DNA of 64,000 nt from Homarus americanus (taxonomy: Eukaryota; Arthropoda; Malacostraca; Decapoda; Nephropidae): the NCBI RefSeq assembly GCF_018991925.1, contig NW_024753828.1, positions 5,829,339-5,893,338 on the forward strand, in the 5' to 3' direction. Positions 14,697 through 28,400 of this stretch are shown piece after piece. Every line of letters starts with the position of its first letter. Positions within the stretch are counted from its first letter, which is position 1. Under the pieces are notes generated by a model. That model was given only the letters and a program-made list of their open reading frames with translations, was not told where the DNA came from and made no database searches. A program made the translations under genes and the position numbers.

Positions 14697-14905
14697 GTAG
14701 CAGCTGTGTGGATGCAGTGTTAGCCTCATATCCTAAGGGTTGCTGGTTCAATCCTGGGGTACTCCCAGACCACCCACCACCCTATAAATGAGTACTATTC
14801 TGTACTTCATGGTTGGGGGAGTGGAAGTACTGTACAGTATCCACATTGCCCCTGACAAGTCATCAGGCCTATGGAACTCTTGTCATGCACTTTATATAAC
14901 GAAAT
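14697..14905 (+). mobile_element. tRNA-derived SINE-like element
   Basis: The head has an A-box-like GTGTTAGCCTCATATCC and a clear B-box GGTTCAATCC about 35 bp downstream, the spacing of a tRNA-type pol III promoter. An unrelated body follows, including ACAAGTCATCAGGCCT, which recurs near 42448-42465. A T-rich tail begins near 14906. No target-site duplication was established. Confidence 0.6.
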
Positions 14906-16384
14906 GTTTGTTTTTATTATAAACAAGTCAAGAAAGTAATTTAAGATTGTTTAAAACCAATTTTCTTGTTTAATTTTGAAGCAGGAGTTTGGAAAGGAAT
15001 GTTGTACTGTACTAGAAGGCAGGGGGATTTGATGTCTTGCCACAGCAGGGATTTAGGTGACAAGTGTAAAGAAAAAAACATTTTGAGATCCGGAAATACT
15101 ATACAGGTAAACTCAGTAAACTCTAAAACATGTTTTTTAATAACTTGAGAATTAGGTGACCCAGCTTTAATAAGATCAGTAGCTACTTAGCTGCCAGTTT
15201 CTTACAGGAAAAGGTTGCTTCCCCAAATGTTCCCTTTCCAATTATCAGCAGTACAATACCAAGGTGTACTGAATCTCTCAATATTTGTCTAGTTTATCAC
15301 AGTTTCTTGTTCTCTGTTCAGTATTTTAATATTGACTTTTAGATCTACATTACTATTTATAAATGTATTCGCTTTATAGAGACATTGTATATCACATGTG
15401 CCTCTATAACTCTGTTCTTTACTATACTATTCTACATTCCTTCAATTGTTTCCTCGTGTCACATATGTTGACAAGGTGACTTGGTCGAGATGATTTACCG
15501 TAAGTAGTGTATTCTTCAGAAAATTTTGTTCCTGCATGTAGCTGAATTTATTAGCCTAACCTAACTAAATTTCAGCACATACAGTACTTACAAACTACAG
15601 TAAGTTGTTTCCCCATGACTGATTTTTCTACCATGTACAGTAGTTTTTTTTTTTATAGTGTGGTACTGTATGTTGATATTCCAGTTTTCTTATGGAAATT
15701 ACAATATCACATGAGGTCATTCATTCTTTAAATGCTCTAAGTATATGATAATCAACAAAGGACAATGGAGGTGTTTACCAAGATCTTTTAGATACAGTAC
15801 AATATAGTGTAATTGTATACAGAAGACAGTCTGTAACTTGTCTTGCACATACTGCATATAAATTAATATAAGTTACTAATACAGTCTGTTCTGGGATGTT
15901 ATGGCTCATATAAGAGGAAAATATGATAAAGAGATGTGTGTAAGCATTATAGAGCGTATCATAAGAATGCTTTAGAGCATCTTGTGCTGTAAGACCCAGT
16001 ATGTGCTTGTAGATGTGTGAATGTGTGTGAACTATGTGGCAAATGTTTTATAAAGTGGTGTTCCCTTTAAAGCGGTTTACCGAGTTATTACCAGCTGAGG
16101 GAAGGGGGGGATCTTGCCAGGTTCTATCAATAGGTATATTTGAAGCTCATTTTTTGTGGAATGGCAAGACTAAAGAATTCTTGCTTTTGTGAACCGAGTG
16201 CTTGACTCGCTTAACAGACTTGAGTGAGGTGTCAGAAGCTATTTATAAGGTAGGGCTTGTCTTTTCCTATACTCCTTGCTGAGTTGCTAGGTGAAGTCTG
16301 TGATATGTATCCTTATGTATTAAAGGGTTTTTGTTCAAATAAACTTGCTATTCAACTTTAAGCTCTTGTTTCTTTTCAATAACC
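14906..16384. other. Intergenic stretch, nothing recognised
   Basis: AT-rich sequence with many TACTGTAC-type words and no convincing open frame. Confidence 0.5.
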
Positions 16385-16465
16385 AGATGATGAAGGTGAA
16401 GGTATCTCACCATCCAGGAGTTGAACCTAAGATCTCAACCATCTTGACTATTACGCTAAAGCCAC
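16385..16465 (-). mobile_element. tRNA-like SINE head, reverse orientation
   Basis: On the minus strand an A-box-like TTTAGCGTAATAGTCAAGATGG is followed by a B-box-like GGTTCAACTCC at tRNA spacing. No cloverleaf closes and there is no intact anticodon arm, so this is a SINE head or decayed tRNA rather than a gene. Confidence 0.4.
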
Positions 16466-18959
16466 ATAATATCAGTGTTTATCCTTTGTTTCCAGTAAAT
16501 TAATCCCTGTCAGATGGGACTATTGGGTGCTGCATTCAGTAATACAAGTTTGAGGGAGCTAAATCACAAAGTAAATGGTCGTGTTCACTGTTACCTCTCT
16601 GCTTTTAATATGTCTGATTTGATAAAGTGCAGTATTATGCTAAGGCTTTGTCCATTCAGCAGTCCATTACCTTTATAGCCTGTGTCATAACTTGTAAAAT
16701 GATGTAGACAATATAACTGAAATATCTGTATGTATTTAGTGTTATTAAATAAGTGTATAGCAACCATGTTCCTACAGTAAAGAGCAATACTGTAGTCGTA
16801 GATGAAAAATGATGATAATACTGTAGAACATTACCAGTATTTACCCTCTAGGCACACATTACTAAACTTGATGTTTTCCCTTCATCATTGAATTGTTAGG
16901 TTGTGATTTTGTAATACTGTATGTGGAAATCAAGAGCCCGTACTTGCCAACCAATTGCCTGTTCAGTTAAACAGAGTACCGAAGGCTTAGGATACAGTGT
17001 GCTGCATCCACACTGTTTGGAATGGGCAGTCATGTGTATTGTACTCTCTTTCATTTAATTTTGAATGAACATCAGTAAATATGCTGCATGCAATGGTATC
17101 CCCTTTAGCCGAAATAATTGGTTCACAGCTCTTTCAGGCTTGAGAGATTTCAGGGGGTATTTGAGACGAATTTGTCATTCCCAGAAAAAATCCCACATCC
17201 CTGTAATTTTTCCGGGTACCGAGGTAAGTTTTCCGAGTCTAAACTATGCATCTCGCACGGACAGACACAGCTGTACAGTATTTATTTACACAAAAACCAC
17301 TGTACAAGTGCAGCATATTGTAAATAAACAAAATATACTGTACCCCCCAGCAGATGCTGTTGTCTTGAGCTTGTGATATGATGCAGGCAGGTCAAATGAT
17401 GATAAGATGATACAGGATGGCCTAACTTAACCTAACCTTTAGAGTACATTAGTGCCTGGGAGTAGTGCATATTAAATGCTGAGAAAATTCTGACTCGACT
17501 CCCCCTCTCCTTGGCACTCATGGGTGCAGGCATCACCTCACTGGGGTCAGGTTAGGAGTTAAAGTTTGGACACCAGTGTGTGTTGGATTTACATTAGGGA
17601 GTGGAGGATCATACTTGAGTACCGTATTAGTTATTTATTTTATTGAGTCTAGACACTCGGCTGCTTCGACCAGCCTGGTTAAGTGTGTGTGAAATATTTT
17701 TGTTTATTATATTGCCACTGAGGCATTTGTTTTAAAACACATGTCAGAATGGCTTCCCCCACCTGGCATGGGTCATCATCTTGTCAACCCTAGTGGATCT
17801 GTAAACCAAATTTTCCATAAACCTAGAATGACCCTTCCATAAGGTAAACCTGTGCTGTACCCTGTACTGAATCAACAGATGGCATCTCACAAGGGGATGC
17901 ACTCAGCTGCCTTCCACATGATCCTCCACCCATAGTGTTGTTACCTTCTGTAATAACAGAAATGTTTTTGTTGGTTAAGTATCACAGTGCTGACACTTGA
18001 GAGATGATGTAGAGATGAGCGAAATTCCCGCCAGCCCTGAGCGTTTTACCTCCCCTCCTGGACTGCGTGTATTTATATTGAGTTTTATCAGTTCTATAAA
18101 TTATTTGGGATATATCCAGCCATACAAACTGTAGTTCATTACCTATTGTGATATATGTTTGGTTCATGCCCATTCATTACTTGCCAACAGTGCGTAACAG
18201 AGATGTGACCGATTGCCCAAGCGGCTAACGAGCCGATCATTTGGTGAAGAGGATAAAAGTAAAAGTAAAAGTATTCTATCCACTTCTAACTAAGGTATTG
18301 TACTTTCAGACATGGCACGGCCCAAAGTTTTAAATTACTGAAACATTTGTTAGATTAGGTTTGTTTAAGCTAGGCCTACCGGCTAGGGGTTTGGTTAGGT
18401 TAGATGACAAGTTTTCGTGTCCTCCACCCAAAACCCCAATTTCGCAGGCTCTCCCCCATTACCGTTAGGGGGGGGGGGGGCAATAACGAGCAATTTCCGC
18501 CAAAAACGAAGGTCAGATTCGTTTTTAAAGCACACCAAATTACACTGGAAAAACATTGGTCAACCCCTGGGGACTCATGGCTGACAGTAAAAATTTACCC
18601 AAAATTTCTAGCATCCTCTCTGAAGTGCTAATTCTTTTAAATCATTTGCATGTTGATAGTCTAGATATTTAACATAATTTTAGAGAATAACAGGTCTGCT
18701 TACCGATTGTGAACATATTTAAGTTTGAATAAATGGACAGCTACATGTACATTTTCTTTGAACTAATCAGGTTATCTTGGAGATACTATAGCAGTGGTAA
18801 TTTGACAATTCTTGTGATATATCAACTGCTTCTGACCTAACCTAACCAGTGGAAGATATTATAGAAATTATATTAGATAATGTCATAATCTTGAAACTCA
18901 TTTTATTTTTATAGCTTGTGACTATGGTACATTTTGTAACCGGCCAAGCAGTTGTTCCT
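16466..18959. other. Intergenic stretch upstream of TRAPPC13
   Basis: It includes a TTAGG-type patch near 18350-18402 (GGTTAGGTTAG), a G10 run near 18470 and CCTAACCTAA near 18837. Open frames at 17065-17376 and 18404-18631 have no recognised domain. Confidence 0.5.
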
Positions 18960-19020
18960 CCCTGTACACATATTGCCTGACCCTGTACACCTATTGCCTG
19001 ACCCTGTACACCTATTGCCT
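18960..19020. repeat. 21-bp tandem repeat, three copies
   Basis: Units start CCCTGTACAC and end TATTGCCTGA at 18960, 18981 and 19002. They differ by one base in the middle, and the last unit is incomplete. The array lies about 415 bp upstream of the TRAPPC13 start codon. Confidence 0.9.
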
Positions 19021-19434
19021 CTCTGTATGTATGACAACAGGGAACCAGTTCACCATGATAATGAATCCGGACAATAAGAGTTAAAACAATATAAATAAAC
19101 AACAAATATTGAATTCATACAGTAATTACGTTAATTAAGTATTTTATGGGTTAAATAATAAACAAAATAGGATAATATCATGTGAAGCACCTGTGAAAAT
19201 AAGAGATTCTGACAGGTGACGGGTGGAAGGAGACGGCTAGTGGGAGACAGAAGCATCTAACATTTATAGTTGGAAATAAAGACAAATTTACTGGGTATTT
19301 GAGGACGACAGGGAAAATACTAATATCATGTGGTCCCGAGAATAAGAGGCCTTGTGAGACAGAACCACGGAGGACCAGACAAGACAGGGAAGGAGTGCGG
19401 ATTATTTCAGTGTTTGTGTAGAAGGTGATTGAAA

Positions 19435-19474
19435 ATGGAGAGTAAGGATAAAGACCATATTCTCAGTCTAAAAG
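19435..19474 (+). CDS. TRAPPC13: TRAPPC13 coding exon 1
   Basis: ATG in context GAAAATGG encodes [13 protein letters not shown] and the first base of a Val codon, then donor GTATGG. This short exon was found by looking for the counterpart of the human N-terminus (HLLALKV) in the right phase upstream of exon 2. It is far below usual ORF-length cut-offs. Confidence 0.85.
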
Positions 19475-22400
19475 GTATGGTTTGGCTTTAATTTAACCAC
19501 ATGAGAACAATATAACAGGTGAACCAGGAACTATAGAAAAAGGTTAAAATTTCACTTGTTGTCACCCAAAGAATTTTGTGAATTTTATGGTTGCAATCAA
19601 TAGATTTTAGATAATTACACGACACTATGGTCATTTCTGAGAACAATACTACTACCACAAGGAGTTGTTTGATGTTCATTTTATTCCACAGATGGTCTAA
19701 TCACTATAGCATTTTAGGTAATGACTGAGGACGACACTACCACCAAGTTGTATGATTTCGTAAATTTTTTCCACAGATGTTTTTATCATTATAGTACTGA
19801 AAGTATTTTAAAAGAAGTAACATTTACATTTACTAGAACCCAATAGTACCTGACTTAATCAACCAATGAGACTTACCTCACCTGACCTAACATCCTAGAG
19901 GGAGGCTCCACAAAAAACTATCTCCATTGCATTAAGCATCAAATATTGAACAAAGCTAGACCAAAATTGTCCTCCAAACTAGCAGTACTTACAGTATTGT
20001 TAAAATGTTTTGGGGAAATTTGTTTCAGACTTATAGTAATGCACATTACTGTATTGTACTTATTTTATTTGCATGCTGGCTAAAATTTAGACAAAGTCAT
20101 TAAATATTATTATAGTGTAGATGGATTGGGCATACAGTATAGTACTGTACAAATCATCGCGGGCACCTTCGTGCCCAGTGAAAGAACGCTCGTGCTTGGC
20201 TAGCGTACAGCGAATGAGGGTGCGCCAAGTCCGTAAACTTGCATGGCTAATTAGGGTGCGCCAAGTCCATAGACTTGCATCGTTTTCCATCGTAAATAAA
20301 ATGGTTAATTAATGCCTTCCTAAAGAAACCGTCGACATGGGACCAGGTTTGTTCCACTCTACAAATTTTTTTGCTATTTTTCCACCAAGTTTGATGAAAA
20401 ACGATTGTGCCGTTTCGGCTGCCCAGAACAGACAGACAGACACATGCCTAGTCCTATAGTGTATTAGATGGTGGAAGGCTATTTACAGAACTTACTAATA
20501 AATACTGTACTCTATACAGTATTGATTTCTTTATACTGTACTGTACTGCATTGTCTTTATATAGAATATCATTTGCTGGTTTTCTTTTTATGAATTAAAA
20601 ACTTTGAAAGAATTCACAGTACGTACAGGTATTTATGTATCATTATCACAAATAAACTACAGAACTGTGTCTATATACTGTACCTGAACTTTGTTGCTGG
20701 TACCATGCCTGTGTCAAAAGAGTAATTATATTTCTTTAGCTAGATTTAGAATGAAACATGCAGGGATTATAGTGAGATGAACTGTATACTGTATACACTT
20801 ATCAGGTGTCAGAATACAATTTGAGTGTACTGTGTGGTCTTTACTTGCAGTTATGCGGTTGACTCGACCCTCGCTATTTACTGGTCTAGCCATTGGCTGT
20901 GATGCTCGTGATTTGCCAGGTGAATATCTCAATGCAGATATTCGTGCTGACATAGCCATTCCCCAGGGGCTTTCAAACACAGGGGTGGGACACATGCTCC
21001 TGTTGCCCCAGAGCTTTGGGTAAGATATACTGTACTGTACTTATGACAGTTGTTTTATTTTAGGCAATTCATCTTCAGCATATTCCCAGATGTTTTATAT
21101 TCCAGTACAGTATTGTATTATTTGAAGTACTGTAAAATCCTGAACTTCCATAGTACCATTTTACCAGAAATGCTTGTTATATGAAATGTAAGCTATTGGT
21201 AAACTTTGAATTTAGTGTACGTACTTTAGTTTTAAAATTGGCCATAGCTATTTTAAGAAATTCATGTTATGTTTACAGAGTACTATATTGTTTTGTGAGC
21301 AAATATTTAATTCTTTGAAGTAAGAAAATGAGAAGTTTTCTGAATATACAGTATTCTTTGAGATCATTCAGGAAGCAAAATTAGGATGTGTTGTTGCTAC
21401 TTTCCATGAGATCTGTAGTGTTGCAATGGTGACTACAATTTATTTTGCTTCATTGTACAGTGCATGTATACTGTACAGTATTTGTCCATTGTCCATTATT
21501 CATACTTTATCAAGATTAAATACCTGTTTTGAGATTTTTGCAGTGTGAATAAAGTTGAAAAAGATATATTGTACTGTATACGTATACAGTACAGTACTCA
21601 TGTATAAGCTTACTGTATCCCTTGTATAATCCGACCCCTGATTTTTTTTTTTTTTTGGATACAAAGCCTGAATTTTTATATATGTACAGTAGTTCCTCGC
21701 CAACTGCAAGGGTTAGGTTCCTGGAAAACCCTGTAGTTGGTCAATCTGTGTAAAGGCTTATGGAAAATAAGTGGTTAGGTTTCATAGCTGCCGATAATGC
21801 TCATCAAAGTCTAATTAATTTGCCTGTACCTTCACAAAACAATACCTGTATTGTACGTTTCATTAAATTTTAGTTAAATACAAATAAAATAGCATAATAT
21901 AAATTAAATAGTTATATAAATTTAACAGTATAAGGGGCATTTACCTTCCTTGAGACATTGGTGGATGAGGACACTAGCCCTGATTGTAGCCTCACTTTTC
22001 TCACTCGTACGAATCGAGGATTTGTTTGCCCCCATGGCAGGTCCCACTGAAACTATGCTCTCGCCATGCACAAGTCTATCAAACACTTCATTTCTTTCTT
22101 TGCTCTCTTCACTTTCTTCTCACCTTTATCACTAACACTCAATGCACATTTAAGGGCCATAGTTAAAGGCAAAATCAATGTTATTACGGTAGAAAATACG
22201 TAATAAATATCCAGTGCACGGAGCAGTAAAATACCTCTGCATGGTATGAGATGACAACACTGAGAGAGCATGGCATGTGCAGTGGCAGGAAGCTGGACCT
22301 GCGTGGATGAATACTGTACATGGAACACGGAGGGAAAATGACACTGTTCTAAACTGTGGATACTCAAAATTCAATGCCACGGTTTGTGAAATAGATACCC

Positions 22401-25400
22401 AAAATCCGTGGTTGTCGAGGGATTAACTGCACAGTATAATAAGTTGTATGGTTTTGATAGTTATTGAGATACACTGTAGTACATTACTGTCATCCAATTT
22501 TTTTCATTTTCAGAAACATTTACCTGGGCGAGACATTCTCGTGTTGTCTCTGTGTCCACAATGATGGGAGTGATAGTATTCGAGAAGTTTCAATTAAGGT
22601 GATGTATCTCGAGTTCATCTGCCGGAGTACGTGATTATTTTTATGTGTTGACTTATTTATGAGGTGTTCTCAATAAGTGCCAGGTTTCAACTACATTTTC
22701 AGTTTGTTTACTTTGGTGAAAAATGCTAAAAATTCCATTTGACAAATTTATGATCATTATTACAAAAATGGTAAGAGAAGTAGGTAGAATTATTCATTAT
22801 GGCATGATCATTTGTGTTTTCCTAAGATGTTACTGTACTGTGCAGGTATAACTCAATTTATGACAACTATCCAGGATTTTTTTTTACAGTACTGTAGTAC
22901 TGTACATGTATACTGTATAATTTACACCTTCATTTCTATCAACAATTTTTTTTAGTTTTTACAATACTTTTACACAGGTACTGTATTATATTTTTTAAGG
23001 GGGTGAAAAACATGTAGATACTCATTATTTCTAAAGGAAAAGAGTTTTATGTACATGTGTTCCAAGCAGTTTGACTGACTACATTATGTCGGAACAAAAT
23101 TGCTTATAAGCCAACAAAATCTTTTGAATCCAGCTCCAGCAATACGTACGAGATATGGGCTGATGTATCCCACCTGTCTCAAATATCATAGAACAGACTT
23201 GAGTCACATAATGATACACCATATTTCACCAGCAGTAATAATTCAACCTCAGAAATTTTCCAGCTATTCAGTTACGCTACAGACACCATAGAATAAGAAC
23301 AATTATGTGGTGATATGGATAGCAATAGACAGAATTTTGTTGGAAAGTTTTATGATAGAGGAATATGATGATGATAATAATAAAAATAATAGTAATAATA
23401 GCTGGTCTTATGTTCCTTAAAAGTGCCAATTCTTCCAAAGAATTCACTAGTGCTTGAAATACCCTACTACTAAGTCAGGGAGCTGATAATAAAAAAAAAT
23501 CACAAAGGGACAGTTCGTTTATTCTTAAGTTGTAAGAATTCCTAAACCCTGTAATTTTCCATCATTGTACATAAGCTTTCAATAAAGAAAGGTCTTGAGG
23601 TTGTTTTTGAAAGGCCTCCACAGAAGTCAGCTGCTTCATGGATGCAGGCAACTGATGGTACAATCTGGATACTATACAGGAAATCAGTAATGCCTATTTC
23701 TCAGATCACACAAAATTACCCTCTGCAGCATGTTCATGAGTGAGTGATACCCAAGAAACATTTATAGGATCAAGACGACAAAAAGTCTTCTTCAAATCCT
23801 TGGTATAGCGCAGAATGTTCTTACCCCTAAAGGACAAAACAATTAAAGAGTGAGGTTTTTGGTGTAACTCGGTTAGAGTTTAGCTTGAGTACAGTATATA
23901 GATAAACTGTCAGACAGGGAGATGCCAGGAAGATGAACTGTACCAAAATATAGTACTGCTAAGGAAACATGAAGCAACTGAAGCTGCTAAGGTTTTTTTA
24001 TGATTTTATGGCCTTCGATATTATTTTCATTCAAGTTGTAAGGTCAGTTCATTCATTCATTTATTTATTTAAAAAAGTAATAGACCAAGGCTAGTACTGA
24101 AAGGGTTAATGAAGCTGAAATTCAACTGTGTTTAGGAACTGTATTTTAAAGTCAGTGTGTCAGAGGTACACTGGTATGAACCTTGAAGCTGGTTTTCTAT
24201 TGTACTGGATACATATTGGCTATAGACACAGACTCCAGAGTTCAACCCTTTACATTTTGCTTTTGTAAGCTTGTATTGCTGCTTTCCTGGGAGGATCTTT
24301 TTTCAAGGATAATTCTTGTTTGTGTAGTACTTATAAGAGGTTATGAGTTTAGAAATTGCCTAAAATTGGATAAACAGATGGTTGGTTAGTAAGCAGAGTT
24401 GTTTTGATATGCTTACAGTGATGAGCCTATTGCTATGGTCATTTGGAATATTATTTAGAATAAACTTTATCAAGATCTTAAATTGAATGCTTCATTGTAG
24501 ATGGACCATGTAATACAGTATTTAATGCAGGTCAGTCCTATTCTATTATGTTGGTGGCTTCAGATTTTTTGGCTTAAAATTATCTTCTGCTCAGTAAAGG
24601 TGGATGAAGGGGGTACAGAACTTGAATGAGTGAATTACAAAAGGGTTCCATTCTAATTTTTTTGTAATGTAGTGTATATGTTTGTTGACTATTCATGAGA
24701 TAAAAATGTAGTGAAATGAAATTCATGGGCTTATGGAAGATTTATTTCACAGGCTGTCCTGCAGATGAGTAACCAGCGTGTGCCATTATTAGGAGAAGAC
24801 GACAATGAGATGTTACATCAGTTAGAAGGAAATGGAACCATTAATGAGGTCATTCAGCATGAAGTTAAGGACATTGGCACACACATGTTAGTTTATTTTA
24901 TAAGGGATTTTATTAGATGATGAAGTATGATTATTTACATATCTTTCTGCATGAAGGTTTTTACTCTTTCTGATGTTAGAACTGATAAGTGTGGATCCAC
25001 TCTCAGTACTGTACCAGGTAGTAAATATATGAACAAGCAGAAACATTTAGTAGTCATGCTGTCAGATGAATGAAGTCTACTTGAGGCTTATATGTGCAAG
25101 TGACCATGAATCAAGTGTAATATAATAGTTGAGTCAACAAAGAGGAAGATTATGTATGATGGATGAAATTTTCGTAATAATGAAGTGGAAGGCTCAGGTA
25201 GTTAAGAGAGAGAGAGAGAGAGAGAGAAAATATCTACTGAAGTTGTGTTTAGTGGAGATTATCTCTGAATTGTCCTAATATACAGCAGGAGACAGCATAT
25301 TTGAAAAAAGGAGTAATATTCTTTTTACAGTAAAAAATATCTTGTATGTTGAAAAGTGCATGACTACTTTGTAGAGGGATATTTCATTTACCATTGTCTT

Positions 25401-28400
25401 TAAAAAGTTTATTCACTCGTCCATATTTGTTTTAGCCTGGTTTGTGCTGTAAGTTATTTGTCATCTTCTGGAGATCGTCTCAGCTTTCGTAAGTTCTTCA
25501 AGTTCCAAGTTATGAAGCCTCTGGATGTGAAAACCAAGTTTTATAATGCAGAGGTATGGAAGGTTCAACTGTTTTCTTAAAACTTATTACCCAGTAATCC
25601 AAGTTTAGCTTTTTCAGTACTTTGCTGTAGGTAGAATATGAGTAGACTGTTAAAATTCCTTCCATTGTTTTTTATTTGTTGTCAGATGGGAAGGTTAGCC
25701 AGTTTTGGGCCATGACATAAACGACTTAATTTTATGTGACACAGGGGGTCCTCGCTATATGTTGTACTGATATACATCATTTCACATACAGTATACAGAC
25801 ATTGACTGTTATACAATGGATCAATATACTGTACGCTCAATCAGTCTTACGGTAAGAAAAAATTAACACATTTACCTCTCTGCGGTGCCTAAAGATCAGT
25901 TTTACCATGGTTGCTACCTGAATGCTTTTCCTGCATTGTCACTGCTATGGAAAAGTTATTAAGAAAATGAAGAAAATTACGTAATCTACCCGAAATTACT
26001 AGTTGAACAATAACATAACTCGCAGCTCAGCCTCACCCACTCTTGAGTGCTACTGGGTGGCGAGTCAACTATTCAATTACACACCATCTTCATAGATATT
26101 ATTCCTCGTTATTTATTTTTACAGTATTTTTATTTTTGTATATATTTTTACTCTATACTGTACCTTCATTAATTCGACCAAAAAGAGCTCTGGGTCACTC
26201 GAGTTACCGAAAATTCCGGTGCTTAAGAGATGGTGAGTGCTGGCAACATTGTTAGGGAGAGCAGAAACGATCAGCTGTTACCGTGAATGTATTTTGGATT
26301 GAGTGTGGGACCTTTTGGGGGAAATTAATTGTTTTTCGATTATGTTTTATGAATCCGATACCAAGAGAACCTAAATAATAAGGAAAATATGGTAAAATTG
26401 CATGCTGTCGTTATAAAGGGATTGTGGGCTGACGAGCGGGAGGTGGTGAGTTGTCCTCTCTCCTCCACCACCCCTCACCTACGCACTCAAACGTATCTTA
26501 ATATATTTAATGTTTTATTCGTATAATTAATTCATCTTAATCTAAAATATTTCATAATATTTTTCTATAATAATAATCAACTTTTTGGAAATGCACGGTT
26601 AATTCGGATTCATTCCTAATTGAAAATGTTTAAGTAATTTGTTAAAATACATACTAATTAAGCCAAAATCCAAGTTTCTGTATAACTATCTGAATTAATG
26701 AGGGTACAGTGTTACATGTAACAGAGTTTAAAAAAGAATTAAAGAAGATATGTACTGTTCTGTATATCTATCCAAAAATACGAGTTGAAAATAACAAAAC
26801 CAACTCACAGCATGCATGCACGTGGGTTACTGTACAAAGGAATAGATACAATGAGTCATGTGATTATAGACCACTCTGTTGATAGTGTGAAATACTCGAG
26901 GTTAGAAATGGTTTTGGTTGGGACTTATTGTTTCAATGTACAGGTACTGTAATGTATAGGTGTACAGTATTGTACTAGTAATGTCTTTATTACATCTGTC
27001 ATGAACCAGCATGAAAGTACAGTATGGTATATTTTGAATGTGCAGTGGGTTGCTTTTGCTGAAAAGAGTATTGGACTAATGTGTATTTGGCTGTTTCATA
27101 GTTGGCATAGTATGTGTCCATTGCAACAAAAGCTTTAAACAAAAAATATCAAGAGGTAATTATATGCCACATGCTTACCCATTTAGGAGTAATTATTTAT
27201 TAGAACATATATACTCCATCCTCAGTGAGCAAGGGGTTGTCAGCAGCAGATGTGGAAGTATTCTTCAAATTTCTGTTGTTGAAACTTCACTTATGTCATA
27301 GCATTGGAAAAATTAATACTACCTGTATATTTATAAAATGAGTTGATTATCCTCTTGAGAGCAAGCATCTTAGTGTGGGGTAATTCATTAGTGACTCAAA
27401 CATACTGCAGTAGATCTTTTGGTGTGCAGGAGTACAGGTGTGCCCCTGAAAGATATGTGCTATGTTTATATTGTTTTTGGTACTGTATATATGTATGTAC
27501 TGTACAGGATGTTATCAGGCTTTACTGTATATTTGTTTCTGGTATATGCTATATTACAGTACTGTTTTGTTAATGTAGTACAGTATCATTTAATTTATTG
27601 CATGTTATTTAGATTGGGCAAGAGTATTATACAGTACAGTAAAAACCCCATAATTTGTATCCCACTAATTCAAAGTCACTCATAATTCATAATGTTTTGT
27701 TGTTATGAAATATATACTACAGTATTACACATTTTTTAATACAATATTTGGTAACATTTTGAAATATTAAGATATACAATAGTACTGTATATTTTAACAT
27801 TTTTGTAATGCCTGTATTTGGTAAAAATTGTAGTTATGAGACATTTACGAGTATATTATATGATGTTCATGTCGCCATGGGATGCCACCGTCAACTGCCC
27901 ATCTGAATGTAAACAAAGTACAGGTGCTATACGTGTCATGCATGTTGGTTACGGTCAGTTGAATCTTGAGTCAGTTCATGTTAGTCAATTGTGGAGTGTA
28001 TATCTATGGTCTATCGTACAAGCTTTTTTCCACATGTTTTTCCATCATTGCCCAGTGTTTGAGCCATTATATCTGATAACCACAGAGGTACAGTACAGTA
28101 CTTAGAAACGTTTATATTTTGCTTGGGGCAGATAACGGAAAGTACCATTTTTTCCCCTTATTATTTTCAATTATGGGGATTTTTACTGTAGTAGGTGTAG
28201 AAGTGTCATGTTTAAGCTTTAGAGGTATAATAATTTCTCCTAATATTGTCAGTCTTCCAGATTCCTGTTTTTTCTTTCTTGCACATGTCCTGTTGAAGAG
28301 TTCACAGATTTATTTACTTTACTGTACAGCATGCCCATCAAATTCGCGGGGATTAGGTTCTCAAAGTGGCTGCAAATAGTCAAACCCACGAATATGATTT

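Noticed and set aside
18205..18250. tRNA-Leu/Ser-like segment (GATTGCCCAAGCGGCTAA)
   Set aside because: It has an A-box-like part only. No B-box at the right distance and no cloverleaf.
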